Shown here: positions 18,471-28,244 of the stretch, piece by piece | Layout of the letters: every line of letters starts with the position of its first letter | Position numbering within the stretch: the stretch's first letter is position 1 | From: Arthrobacter sp. B1I2 | GTDB lineage: Bacteria > Actinomycetota > Actinomycetes > Actinomycetales > Micrococcaceae | NCBI RefSeq assembly: GCF_030816485.1 | Contig: NZ_JAUSYC010000002.1 | Coordinates: 234,311 to 298,310 of the forward strand | DNA: 64,000 nucleotides | Reading direction: 5' to 3' | Translations under genes and position numbers: made by a program | The notes under the pieces: model-generated | Seen by the model: the letters and a program-made list of their open reading frames with translations, nothing else | Database searches by the model: none | Told to the model about the DNA's origin: nothing

Positions 18471-19163
18471 TTAGCTCTTAGCCGGGGGTACTTGTGCCAC
18501 AAGCAGGTGTTCGCTCATGTTGTCCTCGCGTTGGCCGATATTGACTGAGAACAGCCGTAGTGCCAGCTGGATGAGGGGGCCTACAGACACAGCAAAAATA
18601 ACGGTGCCGATACCTGGTGTGCCGCCCAGCAGCCACCCTAACGCGGTTACAGAAACTTCTAGCAGCGTTCGCACCGTCCAGATGCGCCGACCTGTGCGCG
18701 CCACTAGTCCGGTCATAAGCCCATCACGGGGACCTGGCTTCAAATTCGCGCCGATGTAAAGGGCGGATGCAAAGGGGAACAATATCGTTCCAGCAAGGAG
18801 AAGGACTGCCTGCACGAAGGGACCCCACAGAGACTGTGCATCCGTCGCAGGAACTACAACCAGCGACAGGTCGACAAAGCAGCCAACCAGCAAGGCATTC
18901 GAGATCGTTCCCACTCCTGGCTTCTGCCCCAAAGGAATCCAAAGCAGTAAAACCACGATGCTTATGAGAATCGTGGCAGTGCCAAAGCTTGTTCCAGAGG
19001 AACGCGCGATCCCCTGGGCGAGAACGTCCCAGGGTGACACGCCCAAACCGGAACGCAAGCTCAGGCCTATAGCCAGGCCGCATCCGAGCAGGCCTAGGTA
19101 GAGGCGCACGAGACGGGCCGCTATATGCTGGGTTGTTAGGAAACGTCGTATGGGACGGGGCAC
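18471..19163 (-). CDS. YczE/YitT-like integral membrane protein
   Basis: About 230 residues with five to six membrane spans. It contains GLSLRSGLGVSPWDVLAQGIA and YIGANLKPGPRDGLMTGLVARTG, motifs typical of YczE/YyaS proteins, whose function is unknown. The frame is open to 19331, but GGAG stands before the GTG at 19163 and homology begins with RPIRRF there; I choose that. The GntR-type operator at 19346-19362 lies 183 bp upstream, which would put it in the island regulon. Confidence 0.82.
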   Translation of the reverse strand: MPRPIRRFLTTQHIAARLVRLYLGLLGCGLAIGLSLRSGLGVSPWDVLAQGIARSSGTSFGTATILISIVVLLLWIPLGQKPGVGTISNALLVGCFVDLSLVVVPATDAQSLWGPFVQAVLLLAGTILFPFASALYIGANLKPGPRDGLMTGLVARTGRRIWTVRTLLEVSVTALGWLLGGTPGIGTVIFAVSVGPLIQLALRLFSVNIGQREDNMSEHLLVAQVPPAKS

Positions 19164-19526
19164 TTCAAACTCCGATGGGCCGTTGTTTTGGACGGTTAGC
19201 CCCGAGCGAACCGCCCGGTCTGGGATGGGGTAATCGATTGTTTGGATCTCAACTAACAAGGCATAGCGACAATTTCTGCAGGACCGCTTATCGCACCGGA
19301 ACCCTTCGCTCGCGCACAATACGATAGCCATGAGACGCAGTCATTTTGGATCCAATATCCAAATTATTGTAAGGCTGGGTGTACCTATTTACAAGGTATA
19401 GGCGTGACCCACCCAGTGAGCGAGCGGTACGTGTGGGCCGAAGGGCTGGGAAACCACCTTGTCAGGCTGCTCGGAACTGGTACGGGCGCTCTTACTGCTG
19501 TGAAGTTTTCGTTAAGGCCAGCAGGC
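19164..19526. other. Intergenic stretch with operator A and a second palindrome
   Basis: No gene supported. It carries operator A (19346-19362) and, 20 bp further on, TACCTATTTACAAGGTA (19382-19398), with 5-bp inverted arms. Confidence 0.5.
19346..19362. promoter_or_regulatory. Operator A of the island regulon (GntR/FCD-type)
   Basis: TTGGATCCAATATCCAA: perfect 6-bp arms (TTGGAT / ATCCAA) around CCAAT. It lies upstream of the YczE-like gene. It is one of six such sites in the window. Confidence 0.65.
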
Positions 19527-20311
19527 TTAGAGTTCGAGCTCCCAGTCCTTGACGTTGGCGATGGGGCCGAACACCGACTTGTCGATGTCGCCTTCCAGCC
19601 GCTCGCGCTCGAAACCTTCTTCGGCCAGCCCGGTTCGCCGGGGCCGGCTTGCCTACGGCGACGACGTCCGCCGTTCCGGTCCCGATCAGTTCCGTGGCGT
19701 CTGAGGGGTCATCAAGATTGCCGTTGGCGATAATGGCCACCTGCCCGAACTTCTTGGCTAGGGCTGCCAGCGATTGCGTCGTGCTTCCCGAGCCCGCAGC
19801 GCTGCCTGCGCAAATCCTTTTACGGTCTCGGTGATTTGCTCGTACGTCATTTACGTAGGCATCCGGTACGGACCACTCCCCAGGTACATCTCGAGTTGTT
19901 CGCCCTTTGCGCGAACGGCAGATGGGCCGATGAGAATTGACTCATATCGACTGCCTTCATACTGCGGACCGGCGTGCATCAGCTGGGCGAACATCTTGGC
20001 GCCGCTGGCATGGACCCTGTTGGTTACCTTCTTTCAAGAGGCAGTGGTTCCGGCAGCGCTAGCCCCGGCTGGTAGAGGTTGCCCTGGCTGAAGGTGGTGT
20101 CGGTGTAGATACCTTCGGTAATGAGGAGCCCGAATCCCACCCTGGGCAAACCGGTCGTAGCGGCCATTTTGTCGGTAGCCTCACCGGTGTACGTCGCGCT
20201 CACTCGTGTCATCGGCCGCCAGTGCCACCCGGTTATCAAGTGGAACTTGGCCAAGCTTGATGGGTCAAAGAGGTGGGAGTGTTCGTACTCAGCAGCAGTC
20301 ATGGCGTTTCT
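19527..20311 (-). pseudogene. NADH:flavin oxidoreductase / Old Yellow Enzyme family, decayed
   Basis: The N-terminal block (PMTRVSATYTGEATDKM, GFGLLITEGIYTDTTFSQG) is followed by KMFAQLMHAGPQYEGSRYES and YRMPT-stop-MTYEQITETVKGFAQAALRARE. A jump straight to ASGSTTQSLAALAKKFGQVAIIANGNLDDPSDATELIGTG comes next, so the barrel centre is deleted. A frameshift near 19640 precedes the C-terminus IANVKDWELEL. Stop, deletion and frameshifts make it non-functional. A working ancestor would have reduced an activated alkene with FMN. Confidence 0.88.
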
Positions 20312-20350
20312 CATGGTTTTGGCGGCACCAGAATCGGGCACAAAAGTCAG

Positions 20351-20779
20351 CTAGTCAACGTCGTATGTGTTTGCAATGTAAACGTCGCAGGGCGCGCTGT
20401 GCGCCACGCTGTTGGCCACGCTGCCCAGGACGCGCCCGATACCCTGCATTCTACGGTTTCCGACTACGATGATGCGGGCGTCCAGGCGCAGGGCTTCCTT
20501 GATGATGGCATCTGCAGCCCGGCCTCGGGCTGCAGAGTAGGTCACTTGGACGTTACTGCCGAGGGATTCCGCTACAGTACGTGCCACGTGTTCGGCCGCA
20601 TCAAAAGAGGTCACGGTGAACCTTTCGCTGCCGCTGCCGACCACTTCGGTCCGGTCAGTGTCGAAGGCCGAAACCACATGGAGTGGTGCGTTCAGGGCTG
20701 CTGCAAGATCGCGGGCGCACTCGGCTGCTTTTTTTGCTGTCTTGCTTTCGTCAACCCCGACAATGATCACTTCACTCAT
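20351..20779 (-). CDS. Universal stress protein
   Basis: 142-residue UspA-fold protein: N-terminal MSEVIIVGVDESKTAKKAA and the C-terminal ATP-binding-type motif VVGNRRMQGIGRVLGSVANSVAHSAPCDVYIA (G-2x-G-9x-G-S). AAAGGAGCACAA precedes the ATG at 20779. It stands directly before the decayed flavin oxidoreductase. Confidence 0.92.
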   Translation of the reverse strand: MSEVIIVGVDESKTAKKAAECARDLAAALNAPLHVVSAFDTDRTEVVGSGSERFTVTSFDAAEHVARTVAESLGSNVQVTYSAARGRAADAIIKEALRLDARIIVVGNRRMQGIGRVLGSVANSVAHSAPCDVYIANTYDVD

Positions 20780-20993
20780 TTGTGCTCCTTTGCTTGGTTC
20801 CCTGGGATTTTCTGTTCTCATCGCTCCAGTGAGCCGATCGGTGGTTTCCTGCTGCAAGGGACAGCTGGATGAGAGCGCGCTGAATATGGGAAATGCGGAC
20901 CCACGCCGCTGGCTGGATGGTTAGGACCCGTAATCGCACTGCCAAAGCCCCTCGTCCGTCCGTTTCGCGGCCTGAGGCATTGAGGACCGAAAG

Positions 20994-21054
20994 GCAACTG
21001 CTGGTGTCAGGTCGTCTCCCAGCTTTGATGTTGACACCTGACACCAGCAGTTGC
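20994..21054 (-). terminator. Long hairpin terminator after the Rbs-type operon
   Basis: A perfect 19-bp stem (arms 20994-21012 and 21036-21054, core CTGCTGGTGTCAGG) with a 23-nt loop is followed on the minus strand by CTTTCGG. It lies 12 bp past the binding-protein stop at 21067. Confidence 0.72.
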
Positions 21055-21066
21055 GGCATGTTCTGA

Positions 21067-22311
21067 CTATTCCTCGATGCAACCCGGAAGGCCCACCGGG
21101 GTTTGTCCGGTCATCACCGGTCCAGGCTTCCAGCCTTCGTCGCATTTCCCACGGGAGTAGATACGCCGCTGAGGGGGCTGAACGTATTTCGTCATGTCGG
21201 GCAACTGTGTGAGCTTTTCTACCGGTTTGCCGGACTTAGCCGAATCCAGCGTGATCTCCGGAAGAAGTGTCGGTTCGAATACCTCGGTCATGAGTGCATC
21301 GTCGACTGACTTGAAGTAGTTACATCCGTCCTCGATTACGTTGCCGGCGCACTCTTTGGCTGTTTCATTGGTGACCCAGGGCATCGGCATTTCAATGTTG
21401 CGGTCTACTGATTCCGGCCCCTCGGCGAGGATCTTCAGTCCAATTTTCATTGCGACACCGGCCTGAGCTGGAGGGGAACCGGCGGAGATTCCCGGCCACC
21501 CCTCACCGATGGCGGCCCGGAAATAGTTTGAGTTTTCACCGGTGACCGGAATAGTCTTTCCAGCAGCCTTCAATGCCTTCACCACACCGGCGTCGCCGTC
21601 CTGGGACCAGACCCCGTCAACGTCAGGGTGAGCAGCAAGTGCCTTCGAGGTCTCCTGCTGGGCGACCGACGCATCCCATTTGCCGTAATACTCCGCAACT
21701 ACCTCAATGCCGGGGTACTTGGCGAATACCGCCTTCGCAGCGTCGCTGTTCACGTTGTCAGTGGACACACCTGCAATGCCTCGGTTCATGAAGATTTTCC
21801 CCTCGCCTTTGAGGAGGTCAACGAGCGCCTGGGCGCTTTGTGCGCCGAAGAACGGCTTGTCAGGTTGTGCAGCAGGAGGGGCGGTTAGATATTCAACATT
21901 CCAAGCACAGGGGGCGTTAACAGCAGAGTCGAACATAACGAACACGACTCCCCTGTCGCACCCCTGCTTGATCACCGGATCAAGTGCGGTTGGTGAAATG
22001 GGGAAACTTACGATCAGTTTGGCACCCTCTGCAATCATTGACTGGTAGTCGGAGATTTGCTTCTGCACGTCTGAGCCGGAAATAACCTTCCTGGCTTCGT
22101 ATTTGGCTGCAACCTCTGGCGACGTTGCAATCGCCATGGCAATGTTCGCAGCCTCTGTCGGCCAGTTCGTTCCGCTGTGGGCCATTGCCACATAAATTTT
22201 CGGCTTGCCTGAAGCCGATTCACCACTCGAAGCGCAGCCGGCCAGCGTGATCGCGCTGACGACAGCCGCCATTAGTCCGACTACACGTCGGACACCTGTT
22301 CTGTGGAACAT
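21067..22311 (-). CDS. Rbs-type sugar ABC transporter substrate-binding lipoprotein (importer 1)
   Basis: 414-residue periplasmic-binding-protein-I fold. Signal peptide with lipobox ITLAGC, then the sugar-binding core (IYVAMAHSGTNWPTEAANIAMA, GVWSQDGDAGVVKALKAAGK). Several Cys pairs in the second half (KECAGNVIEDGC, RGKCDEGW, GLPGCIEE) are unusual for RbsB and suggest disulphides. It is last in the ATPase-permease-permease-binding protein operon. The ligand is unknown; context suggests a small polar compound, not ribose. Confidence 0.93.
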   Translation of the reverse strand: MFHRTGVRRVVGLMAAVVSAITLAGCASSGESASGKPKIYVAMAHSGTNWPTEAANIAMAIATSPEVAAKYEARKVISGSDVQKQISDYQSMIAEGAKLIVSFPISPTALDPVIKQGCDRGVVFVMFDSAVNAPCAWNVEYLTAPPAAQPDKPFFGAQSAQALVDLLKGEGKIFMNRGIAGVSTDNVNSDAAKAVFAKYPGIEVVAEYYGKWDASVAQQETSKALAAHPDVDGVWSQDGDAGVVKALKAAGKTIPVTGENSNYFRAAIGEGWPGISAGSPPAQAGVAMKIGLKILAEGPESVDRNIEMPMPWVTNETAKECAGNVIEDGCNYFKSVDDALMTEVFEPTLLPEITLDSAKSGKPVEKLTQLPDMTKYVQPPQRRIYSRGKCDEGWKPGPVMTGQTPVGLPGCIEE

Positions 22312-22463
22312 GATTCGTCATTCCTTACTAGTAGATGAATAAGTCAGCACGTAGTTGCTGGCATGGAGGGGAACTCCCCATGGGAATCGATGAGCCGGTG
22401 CTGGGCAGTCCGCCGCTTCGGCGCCCCCTGAGTTTCAGAAATATCCGGTACTCCGTTGTCCCC

Positions 22464-23486
22464 TCATCGTGATACCCGGCGCAATCCGCTCAACAGGGCG
22501 ACGAGCACGACGCCACCGTAAAGAACTTGCTTGTATCCCTCGCTCAGGCCGGCGGCGCTGATGCAGATGCCGAGAATAGTCAGCAGGAACGCCCCTCCAA
22601 CCGTTCCCACAAAGCTTCCGCTCCCGCCTTTGATGGATGACCCGCCGACGACCACTGCAGCAATGCTGGGAAGCAACCACGGAGCACCGATATTCAGGTC
22701 CGCCCCTGAGCCGTAGCCAAGCAGCAGCACACCGGCAAGGCCGAAGGCGGCTCCGGCGATGCAATAAACCAGCTGAAGGGAGCGGGCGACAGGTATACCG
22801 GCTATCTCCGCTGCTCGGGCCGAGTTACCAATCGCATATGTCCGTCGCCCGAGCGCCGAACCGCTCTGAACCGTGTAGCAGATGATGAGAGTCGCCACCA
22901 AGATCCAGGCTGCGATCGGAACGCCGAGGATAGTCGCATCGATGGCGAACAGCGCCGATAGCTCCGCTGGTGAAGTCTGGCCCGGATTTCCGGCACTAAA
23001 CCCAAGGAGCCCAGAGGCGACGATCGAGCCGATCGAGAGAGTGACGATAAACGGCGGGAAACCACTGCGGGAAATAGTTACCCCATTTATTAGACCCACC
23101 AAGCTTGCCAGCGCGATGGCTGCCGCCACTGCCACAAGCGTCGGGAGCCCGTGCGATGTGAAGTAGCCAGTTGCGAAAGCCCCGAGTGCCACGGATGAGG
23201 GCACGGACAGATCCACACCTCCCGAGAGGATAATTAGACCTTGTCCAAATGCGACCAGCACGAGAAAAAGGGCGAGGATCAATACATTGCGCAACAGTGT
23301 GGTGGACGGGAAGCTCTCACTAACCAATCGCGAGGCTGGAAAGGCAAGTACGGCAAGAGACCAGACGGCAATGGTGCCCGGCGGGAGCGCGCGCAGCCGC
23401 TGGAGGGACGCCGCAACGAACACCTCAGCATGAGTTCCGGCACTGGCAGGCGCGGTAGAAACACCGCTTTGTTCCGATGTTTTCAC
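22464..23486 (-). CDS. Rbs-type ABC transporter permease (importer 1, second permease)
   Basis: 340 residues, RbsC family, multiple membrane spans. Family signature GLIILSGGVDLSVPSSVALGAF and the C-terminal GGSSIKGGSGSFVGTVGGAFLLTIL are present. A 4-bp overlap with the preceding permease (23483-23486) indicates coupling. It forms a probable heterodimer with that gene's product. Confidence 0.94.
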   Translation of the reverse strand: MKTSEQSGVSTAPASAGTHAEVFVAASLQRLRALPPGTIAVWSLAVLAFPASRLVSESFPSTTLLRNVLILALFLVLVAFGQGLIILSGGVDLSVPSSVALGAFATGYFTSHGLPTLVAVAAAIALASLVGLINGVTISRSGFPPFIVTLSIGSIVASGLLGFSAGNPGQTSPAELSALFAIDATILGVPIAAWILVATLIICYTVQSGSALGRRTYAIGNSARAAEIAGIPVARSLQLVYCIAGAAFGLAGVLLLGYGSGADLNIGAPWLLPSIAAVVVGGSSIKGGSGSFVGTVGGAFLLTILGICISAAGLSEGYKQVLYGGVVLVALLSGLRRVSR

Positions 23487-24508
23487 AGCAGCGACTCCTG
23501 ATTGGTGGCGAGGTTGGCATCGTCATTGCGTGCAGATGAACGGCGTTGTCGCCGGCTTGCCATGACATACCGAGCAGCGGCAGGCGCTGAGAGGGCGGCC
23601 AGGATGACGGCGCCCTGGATGGCACCCACCCAGAAATCAGAGATTCCTAGAGCGAAGAGCAGCCTTTGGATGATGATGAGTGTGCCTGCGCCGAAAATGG
23701 CACCGATAGCGCTACCAGCTCCACCACTGAAGCTCACTAGTCCCAACGCCATGGCCGCAAACGCTGTAAGGAGAAAGGGTCGCCCAGCGTTGGGATCACC
23801 TGTCGCTGTTACAGCAGCGAGGTAGAGACCGGCCATCGCATATACCCCACCCGCCAACGCATAGCAGATGATCTCGGCGGTGGGCACATGGACGCCTGAC
23901 ATCCCCGTTGCGGACCGGTCTGCGCCAATGGACAGTGCCGCGATTCCGGTGCGTGATTTGCTAAACGCAATCCACAGCAGGCTGATCACCAAGACCACAA
24001 TGAGCGCTGTCGGGACGAAACCAATTTCGGTGGTCAGGAATGAGGAGAATTCAGCCGGAACGGAACCTCCCGGGCCCGGCATCAAGACGATTGCAACGCC
24101 GCTCAATATGATGAATGATGCGAGCGTAGCGCCGAGCGACTGTAGGCCGGCCAACGCTACCATCATGCCGTTTAATGCACCGACTACCAGCCCACCAAGA
24201 ACAATTGCAGCAGCAATAAGCCACACGTGCTCGGGTGACTTCTGCATCTGGGTAGCTGCCAGGACATTGGCTACGCTGATGACTCCGGCTACCGAAAGAT
24301 CGAATCCTCCGGTGATCATTACCAAGGTCACGCCGACGGCAGCTAAGGCGAGCGGCGTCATGATGACGAGGAACCCTGTTATGGCGAATGACGTCCTGGA
24401 TGCGGGTGAAACCACCGTGAGCATCAGATAGAGCGTGAAGAACAGTATGCCGGAAATCCAGATCCCGTAATGGACGCGGCTGCGAGCGAAGGAATAAGCG
24501 CCCATCAC
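23483..24508 (-). CDS. Rbs-type ABC transporter permease (importer 1, first permease)
   Basis: 341 residues, RbsC family. Contains VMITGGFDLSVAGVISVANVLA and LVSFSGGAGSAIGAIFGAGTLIIIQ, the standard conserved loops. It overlaps the ATPase gene by 4 bp and the second permease by 4 bp. Confidence 0.94.
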   Translation of the reverse strand: MMGAYSFARSRVHYGIWISGILFFTLYLMLTVVSPASRTSFAITGFLVIMTPLALAAVGVTLVMITGGFDLSVAGVISVANVLAATQMQKSPEHVWLIAAAIVLGGLVVGALNGMMVALAGLQSLGATLASFIILSGVAIVLMPGPGGSVPAEFSSFLTTEIGFVPTALIVVLVISLLWIAFSKSRTGIAALSIGADRSATGMSGVHVPTAEIICYALAGGVYAMAGLYLAAVTATGDPNAGRPFLLTAFAAMALGLVSFSGGAGSAIGAIFGAGTLIIIQRLLFALGISDFWVGAIQGAVILAALSAPAAARYVMASRRQRRSSARNDDANLATNQESLL

Positions 24509-25992
24509 GCCACCGCCGTCGAGTGTCCGAGTGCGCTAGCCATGATTGCTTCCTCGTCAATGTCGGGGCCGACGTGCTCATCGTTGATGCGGCCGGCGTA
24601 CATCGAGTAGACGCGGTCGCAAAGACCGGTCAACTCCGGGATCTCGGTCGAATAGACCAACACAGCCTTGCCCTGCTCTGCAAAGGCCCGAGCCATGTGA
24701 TAGATCTCCACCTTGGTCGCAGCATCGACACCGCGCGTGGGATCAAAAAGAAGCAGACAGTCGGGATTTGCCAAGATCGCCCGAGCGAATACAACCTTTT
24801 GCTGGTTGCCCCCGGACAGCGCGGAAATAGGGAGGTCCAGTAACTCCTTCTTAATGTTGACCTTGTCCGCCGACTCCCGTGCGTAACCACGTTCTTTGGC
24901 ACGTTTTATCAGTCCGAACTTTCCCAAGGACCCAGCGCTTGCGACGCTAAGGTTGAAAGCTGTAGACATGTCCATAAAGAGTCCCTCTGACTTTCTTTCC
25001 TCAGGGACCAATGACGCGCGGTTCCCCTTGGGCGACGTGGTGTTTGAGGCCGCGTGCCAATTGGCCGATCCAGCTGCTACAGGTAGAAGCCCGGCGAGCG
25101 AGTAGAACAATTCCCGTTGACCTTGGCCTTCAAGGGCCGATACGCCAACAATTTCCCCCCGACGGACGGCAAGTGTGGCGTCTTTCAATGCAGGAGCTAC
25201 CGCGAGGTTGTCCACCACCAGCACCGGTTCGCGCGTTTGCTGAGGATCCGCCTTGCCGGGAAACGCTTGAGACAAGGACCTTCCGATCATTAACCGGATC
25301 AACTCATCAGGGTGAACATCGCCGCGGTCAAAGGCCCCCACAACGCGGCCATTTCGCAGCACAGTGCCGTGGTCACATATTTCCTTGATTTCGGCCAGCT
25401 TGTGGGTAATGTAAATCACCGCTGTCCCGTCCGCGGTGACGCGTCGGATCTGGCGGAATAGCCACTCCGGATCAGATAGTGCGCCCGTCGGCTCGTCCAG
25501 GATCAAAAGCTTTGGGGATGAGGATAAAGCATTGACGATCTCGACTTGCTGACGTTGCGCCAAGCTCAAGTCGCTAATCCGTGTGCGTGGATCGATATCT
25601 TCCAGATCCCACTCCTTCAGGTGCGCCGCGGCACGCGCTGCAGTGGCACGTTCGGAGACCAGGCCAGACCACGCCCGCGGTAGAAGCGGGAGGCACAGCT
25701 TCTGCCCGACGGTAACGTTCGGCGGCGAGCTCAACTCCTGAAACGCCATCGCGAGACCAGCCGAACGAGCAGCATCCGGATCGCCGGACGGCACCTCCAC
25801 TCCATCGACCGAAAGGCTGCCCCCATCGGGCCGAACAAACCCAGAGAGGACCTTCATCAGCGTCGACTTCCCAGCACCGTTTTCGCCCAAAAGCCCATGG
25901 ACCGCGCCGCGTTCAAGCTCCATACTCACGCCAGCGAGTGCCACAGTCGGGCCAAACCGCTTTTCGACGTTGACGATTGACACAAATGACAT
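24505..25992 (-). CDS. Rbs-type ABC transporter ATPase, two nucleotide-binding domains (importer 1)
   Basis: 495 residues. First domain: GENGAGKST Walker A, ISDLSLAQRQQVEI signature, LLILDEPTGALS Walker B. Second domain lacks a full Walker A (ALEGQGQRELFYSLAG), as is normal for RbsA, but has LSGGNQQKVVFARAI. The frame runs to 26043; GGGAG precedes the ATG at 25992 where homology starts. First gene of the leftward operon; operator B lies about 200 bp upstream. Confidence 0.95.
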   Translation of the reverse strand: MSFVSIVNVEKRFGPTVALAGVSMELERGAVHGLLGENGAGKSTLMKVLSGFVRPDGGSLSVDGVEVPSGDPDAARSAGLAMAFQELSSPPNVTVGQKLCLPLLPRAWSGLVSERATAARAAAHLKEWDLEDIDPRTRISDLSLAQRQQVEIVNALSSSPKLLILDEPTGALSDPEWLFRQIRRVTADGTAVIYITHKLAEIKEICDHGTVLRNGRVVGAFDRGDVHPDELIRLMIGRSLSQAFPGKADPQQTREPVLVVDNLAVAPALKDATLAVRRGEIVGVSALEGQGQRELFYSLAGLLPVAAGSANWHAASNTTSPKGNRASLVPEERKSEGLFMDMSTAFNLSVASAGSLGKFGLIKRAKERGYARESADKVNIKKELLDLPISALSGGNQQKVVFARAILANPDCLLLFDPTRGVDAATKVEIYHMARAFAEQGKAVLVYSTEIPELTGLCDRVYSMYAGRINDEHVGPDIDEEAIMASALGHSTAVA

Positions 25993-26194
25993 CGCCCAGA
26001 CTCCCTCTTTGAATTGTGATGATCCCCTGGGCATGCCAAGCATCAGGTTGGTTTCTTGAGCACCCGCCCATCAGGCCCCGGGCCTGCGGTCTTCGTTCCT
26101 CTTAGTGCGCCACCGGGAAAACTTTCGCGGGGCTATCCTCTTTGCAGCTTCAAAGCTGTGTTTCCTTGTGCTTATTGAACCCAAATCAGCGTTT

Positions 26195-26211
26195 CTGGAT
26201 CCAATATCCAA
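26195..26211. promoter_or_regulatory. Operator B of the island regulon
   Basis: CTGGATCCAATATCCAA, 16 of 17 identical to operator A. It lies about 200 bp before the importer-1 ATPase gene. Confidence 0.6.
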
Positions 26212-26485
26212 GGAGAATATACGTGAGAAGCGCCACATCTACAAGAGTGCGGTGCGGGAAGACTCTCGAGCTCTCCTGCTGCTGACTGATGACTGCAGTG
26301 GGAAAGCTTCTACGGAACGAGCAACGCCGGATATAGCCGCCGCCACGTCGTGATGGTGCACCACGTGCTCAAGCAGGTGCGGAAGCGTTCCAGGGGGCGT
26401 TGCCGACTTGTAAAACCTTTGCCACAAAACCGGAGCCGGTTGCCCATGTGTCCTACCTCACGTACCCTAGCTGCAGGAGTGACTT

Positions 26486-26502
26486 TTGGATCCAATATCC
26501 GA
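26486..26502. promoter_or_regulatory. Operator C of the island regulon
   Basis: TTGGATCCAATATCCGA, 23 bp before the NCS1 permease start at 26526. It overlaps the expected promoter region. Confidence 0.65.
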
Positions 26503-26525
26503 GAGGTGGGACAGAGGGGTGCGGT

Positions 26526-27968
26526 TTGGATTTTCGTAAGTACTTTCGAGGGCCTGAGGCAAGCTTGGATGAGCAGGTCGAGAGCTATGCAACAAGCAGG
26601 GTTCCGGCAAATATGCGCTGGCCCCGCATGGCAATCCTTCTCATACTGAGTGGAAATGTCACGGCCATGTTCTGGTTCTCCTTCGGGGGCCAGTTGGCGT
26701 TCCTGGTCGGATGGCCGATGGTCCTGGTTCCCGTCGCTTACATGGTTGTAGGCGCCGCCCTCATCGGCGGGCTCATCATGCGCATCGCCAGCAAAGAGGG
26801 TCTTTCGCTGCCGCTGCTCAGCAGAGGCCTGGGGTTCGGTGTCAAAGGATCCGCGGTGGCTTCCATCGTTTATGGCGTCAATTACATTTTTTACTTCATT
26901 TTCGAGGGAAGCATCGTCTCTCACGCACTCACCGAGTTCGCCGGCATCCCGGTAGATTCAATGGAGGCAACCCTCATCTTCGCCGGCATCGCCCTCGTGG
27001 CGCTCTACTTCTCCTGGCGGGGCATGCACTCGATGAACATCCTGCAGCGCTTCGGGATGCCAATCTTCCTGATCCTGTTTGTTATCGGCATGTTCATGCT
27101 CGCCAATGGGTATGTCCTAACCGGCCCGGGCGAGTGGCACGCAGGCCCTGTCAGTGAAACTGCACTACTGCAGGCGCTTGGCCTCATGAACGGACAGATC
27201 GTCTTTCAGGGCCTGACGGCCACCGACTACGGACGGTTCGTAAAAACGTCCGTCCGGTACCGCGGAACTGCCCTGCTGATGTTTGTCGAACTGCTCATGA
27301 TCGCCGTGGTCATGCTGGCGGGAGCCTTCATCTCATTCACGATGCTTCCAGCCTTCGCTGGAAGGGCCAATCCCGAGCTGGCAGCCATAGACCCAGGCCT
27401 GTATTTCGCTCTCTTCATGGGGCTTCTTGGCGTGATCTTCACGGTAATAACCCAGGTGCGGATCAACGTGATCAACCTCTACTCCGGATCGCTCGCCTTT
27501 TCCAATGCTGCCGACGCCCTGGGTCGCCGAAAGATTGGCAGGCAGTGGTGGATGGTTGGACTAATCGCCGTCGGCGTTGTCCTCTACCCCATCAACATCC
27601 TCCAGTACACGGAGACATTTCTTGCACTCACGGGCATCATGACCAACGCCTGGATCGTAATCCTGCTAGCGGACTACCTCGTATGCCGCAAACTCTTGCG
27701 GCTTGCTCCGAGTGCCAATATCGAATACGAAGAGGGGAAGGTCCGCAGCTGGAACCCGGCGGGCCTGGTCGCCATGTCCATCGGAATCATCGTCGGCGGC
27801 GCAGGCATTTTCGGTGCCTACCCTCTGTATCTGGCTTCTGTGGTGACAATGGCCGTGTGCCCTCTCATCTACATCCCGATCATGGCCGCGACTAAGGGCC
27901 GGTTCTACCGCAAACCCTTGGAACAACTGTCCATACCCGAACACGCCGAAGAAGTGTTGACACGTTAA
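26526..27968 (+). CDS. NCS1-family permease (purine/cytosine/hydantoin-type)
   Basis: 480 residues with about twelve membrane spans, NCS1 (purine-cytosine permease) family. LSGNVTAMFWFSFGGQLAFLVGWPMVL, a cytosine-permease-like first span, and NIFYF-like VYGVNYIFYFIFEGS are visible. The frame extends upstream to 26400, but that would run through operator C. A TTG at 26526 with AGAGGGG before it fits NCS1 N-termini better. The family carries nucleobases, hydantoins and allantoin; a cyclic imide or amide substrate would fit the neighbouring PuuE-like hydrolase. Confidence 0.9.
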   Translation: MDFRKYFRGPEASLDEQVESYATSRVPANMRWPRMAILLILSGNVTAMFWFSFGGQLAFLVGWPMVLVPVAYMVVGAALIGGLIMRIASKEGLSLPLLSRGLGFGVKGSAVASIVYGVNYIFYFIFEGSIVSHALTEFAGIPVDSMEATLIFAGIALVALYFSWRGMHSMNILQRFGMPIFLILFVIGMFMLANGYVLTGPGEWHAGPVSETALLQALGLMNGQIVFQGLTATDYGRFVKTSVRYRGTALLMFVELLMIAVVMLAGAFISFTMLPAFAGRANPELAAIDPGLYFALFMGLLGVIFTVITQVRINVINLYSGSLAFSNAADALGRRKIGRQWWMVGLIAVGVVLYPINILQYTETFLALTGIMTNAWIVILLADYLVCRKLLRLAPSANIEYEEGKVRSWNPAGLVAMSIGIIVGGAGIFGAYPLYLASVVTMAVCPLIYIPIMAATKGRFYRKPLEQLSIPEHAEEVLTR

Positions 27969-28051
27969 GGGCTTACCCGTCGCCGAATGTTGGCGCGGGG
28001 AGGGGTTCTTCGAAACGTGTTGACGTGTGAAAGCCCACTATGCAAAACTTT

Positions 28052-28069
28052 TTGGACTGATCGATCCAA
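28052..28069. promoter_or_regulatory. TetR-type operator upstream of MDR copy 1
   Basis: On the minus strand TTGGATCGATCAGTCCAA, flanked by further T/A to give a 24-bp imperfect palindrome. It matches 17 of 18 bases of the site in front of the TetR gene (54627-54644). Confidence 0.68.
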
Positions 28070-28244
28070 AAATGCGGGATCCACGAAATGCACCCGATCA
28101 GGAAGCGCACCCGCGCCGATTCACCCGCAACGGTTCCGGCTCCACGCAGGCACCAAGTTTTCAGGGAGTGGTCCCCTTGCCTAAGGCCACACAGCCAACA
28201 AATCTCCCTCACTACCTCGTGGGGACCTGGAAGGAAAACTTGTT

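Larger units (their letters stand above)
25993..26525. other. Divergent control region between importer 1 and the NCS1 permease
   Basis: A 533-bp gene-free stretch between two divergent units. It contains operators B (26195-26211) and C (26486-26502), one nearer each unit. I see no convincing small gene. Confidence 0.6.

Noticed and set aside
18305..18502. N-terminal extension of the small protein at 18059-18304
   Set aside because: The upstream part is Pro/Ser/Gly-rich with no ribosome site. The ATG at 18304 begins the protein-like sequence.
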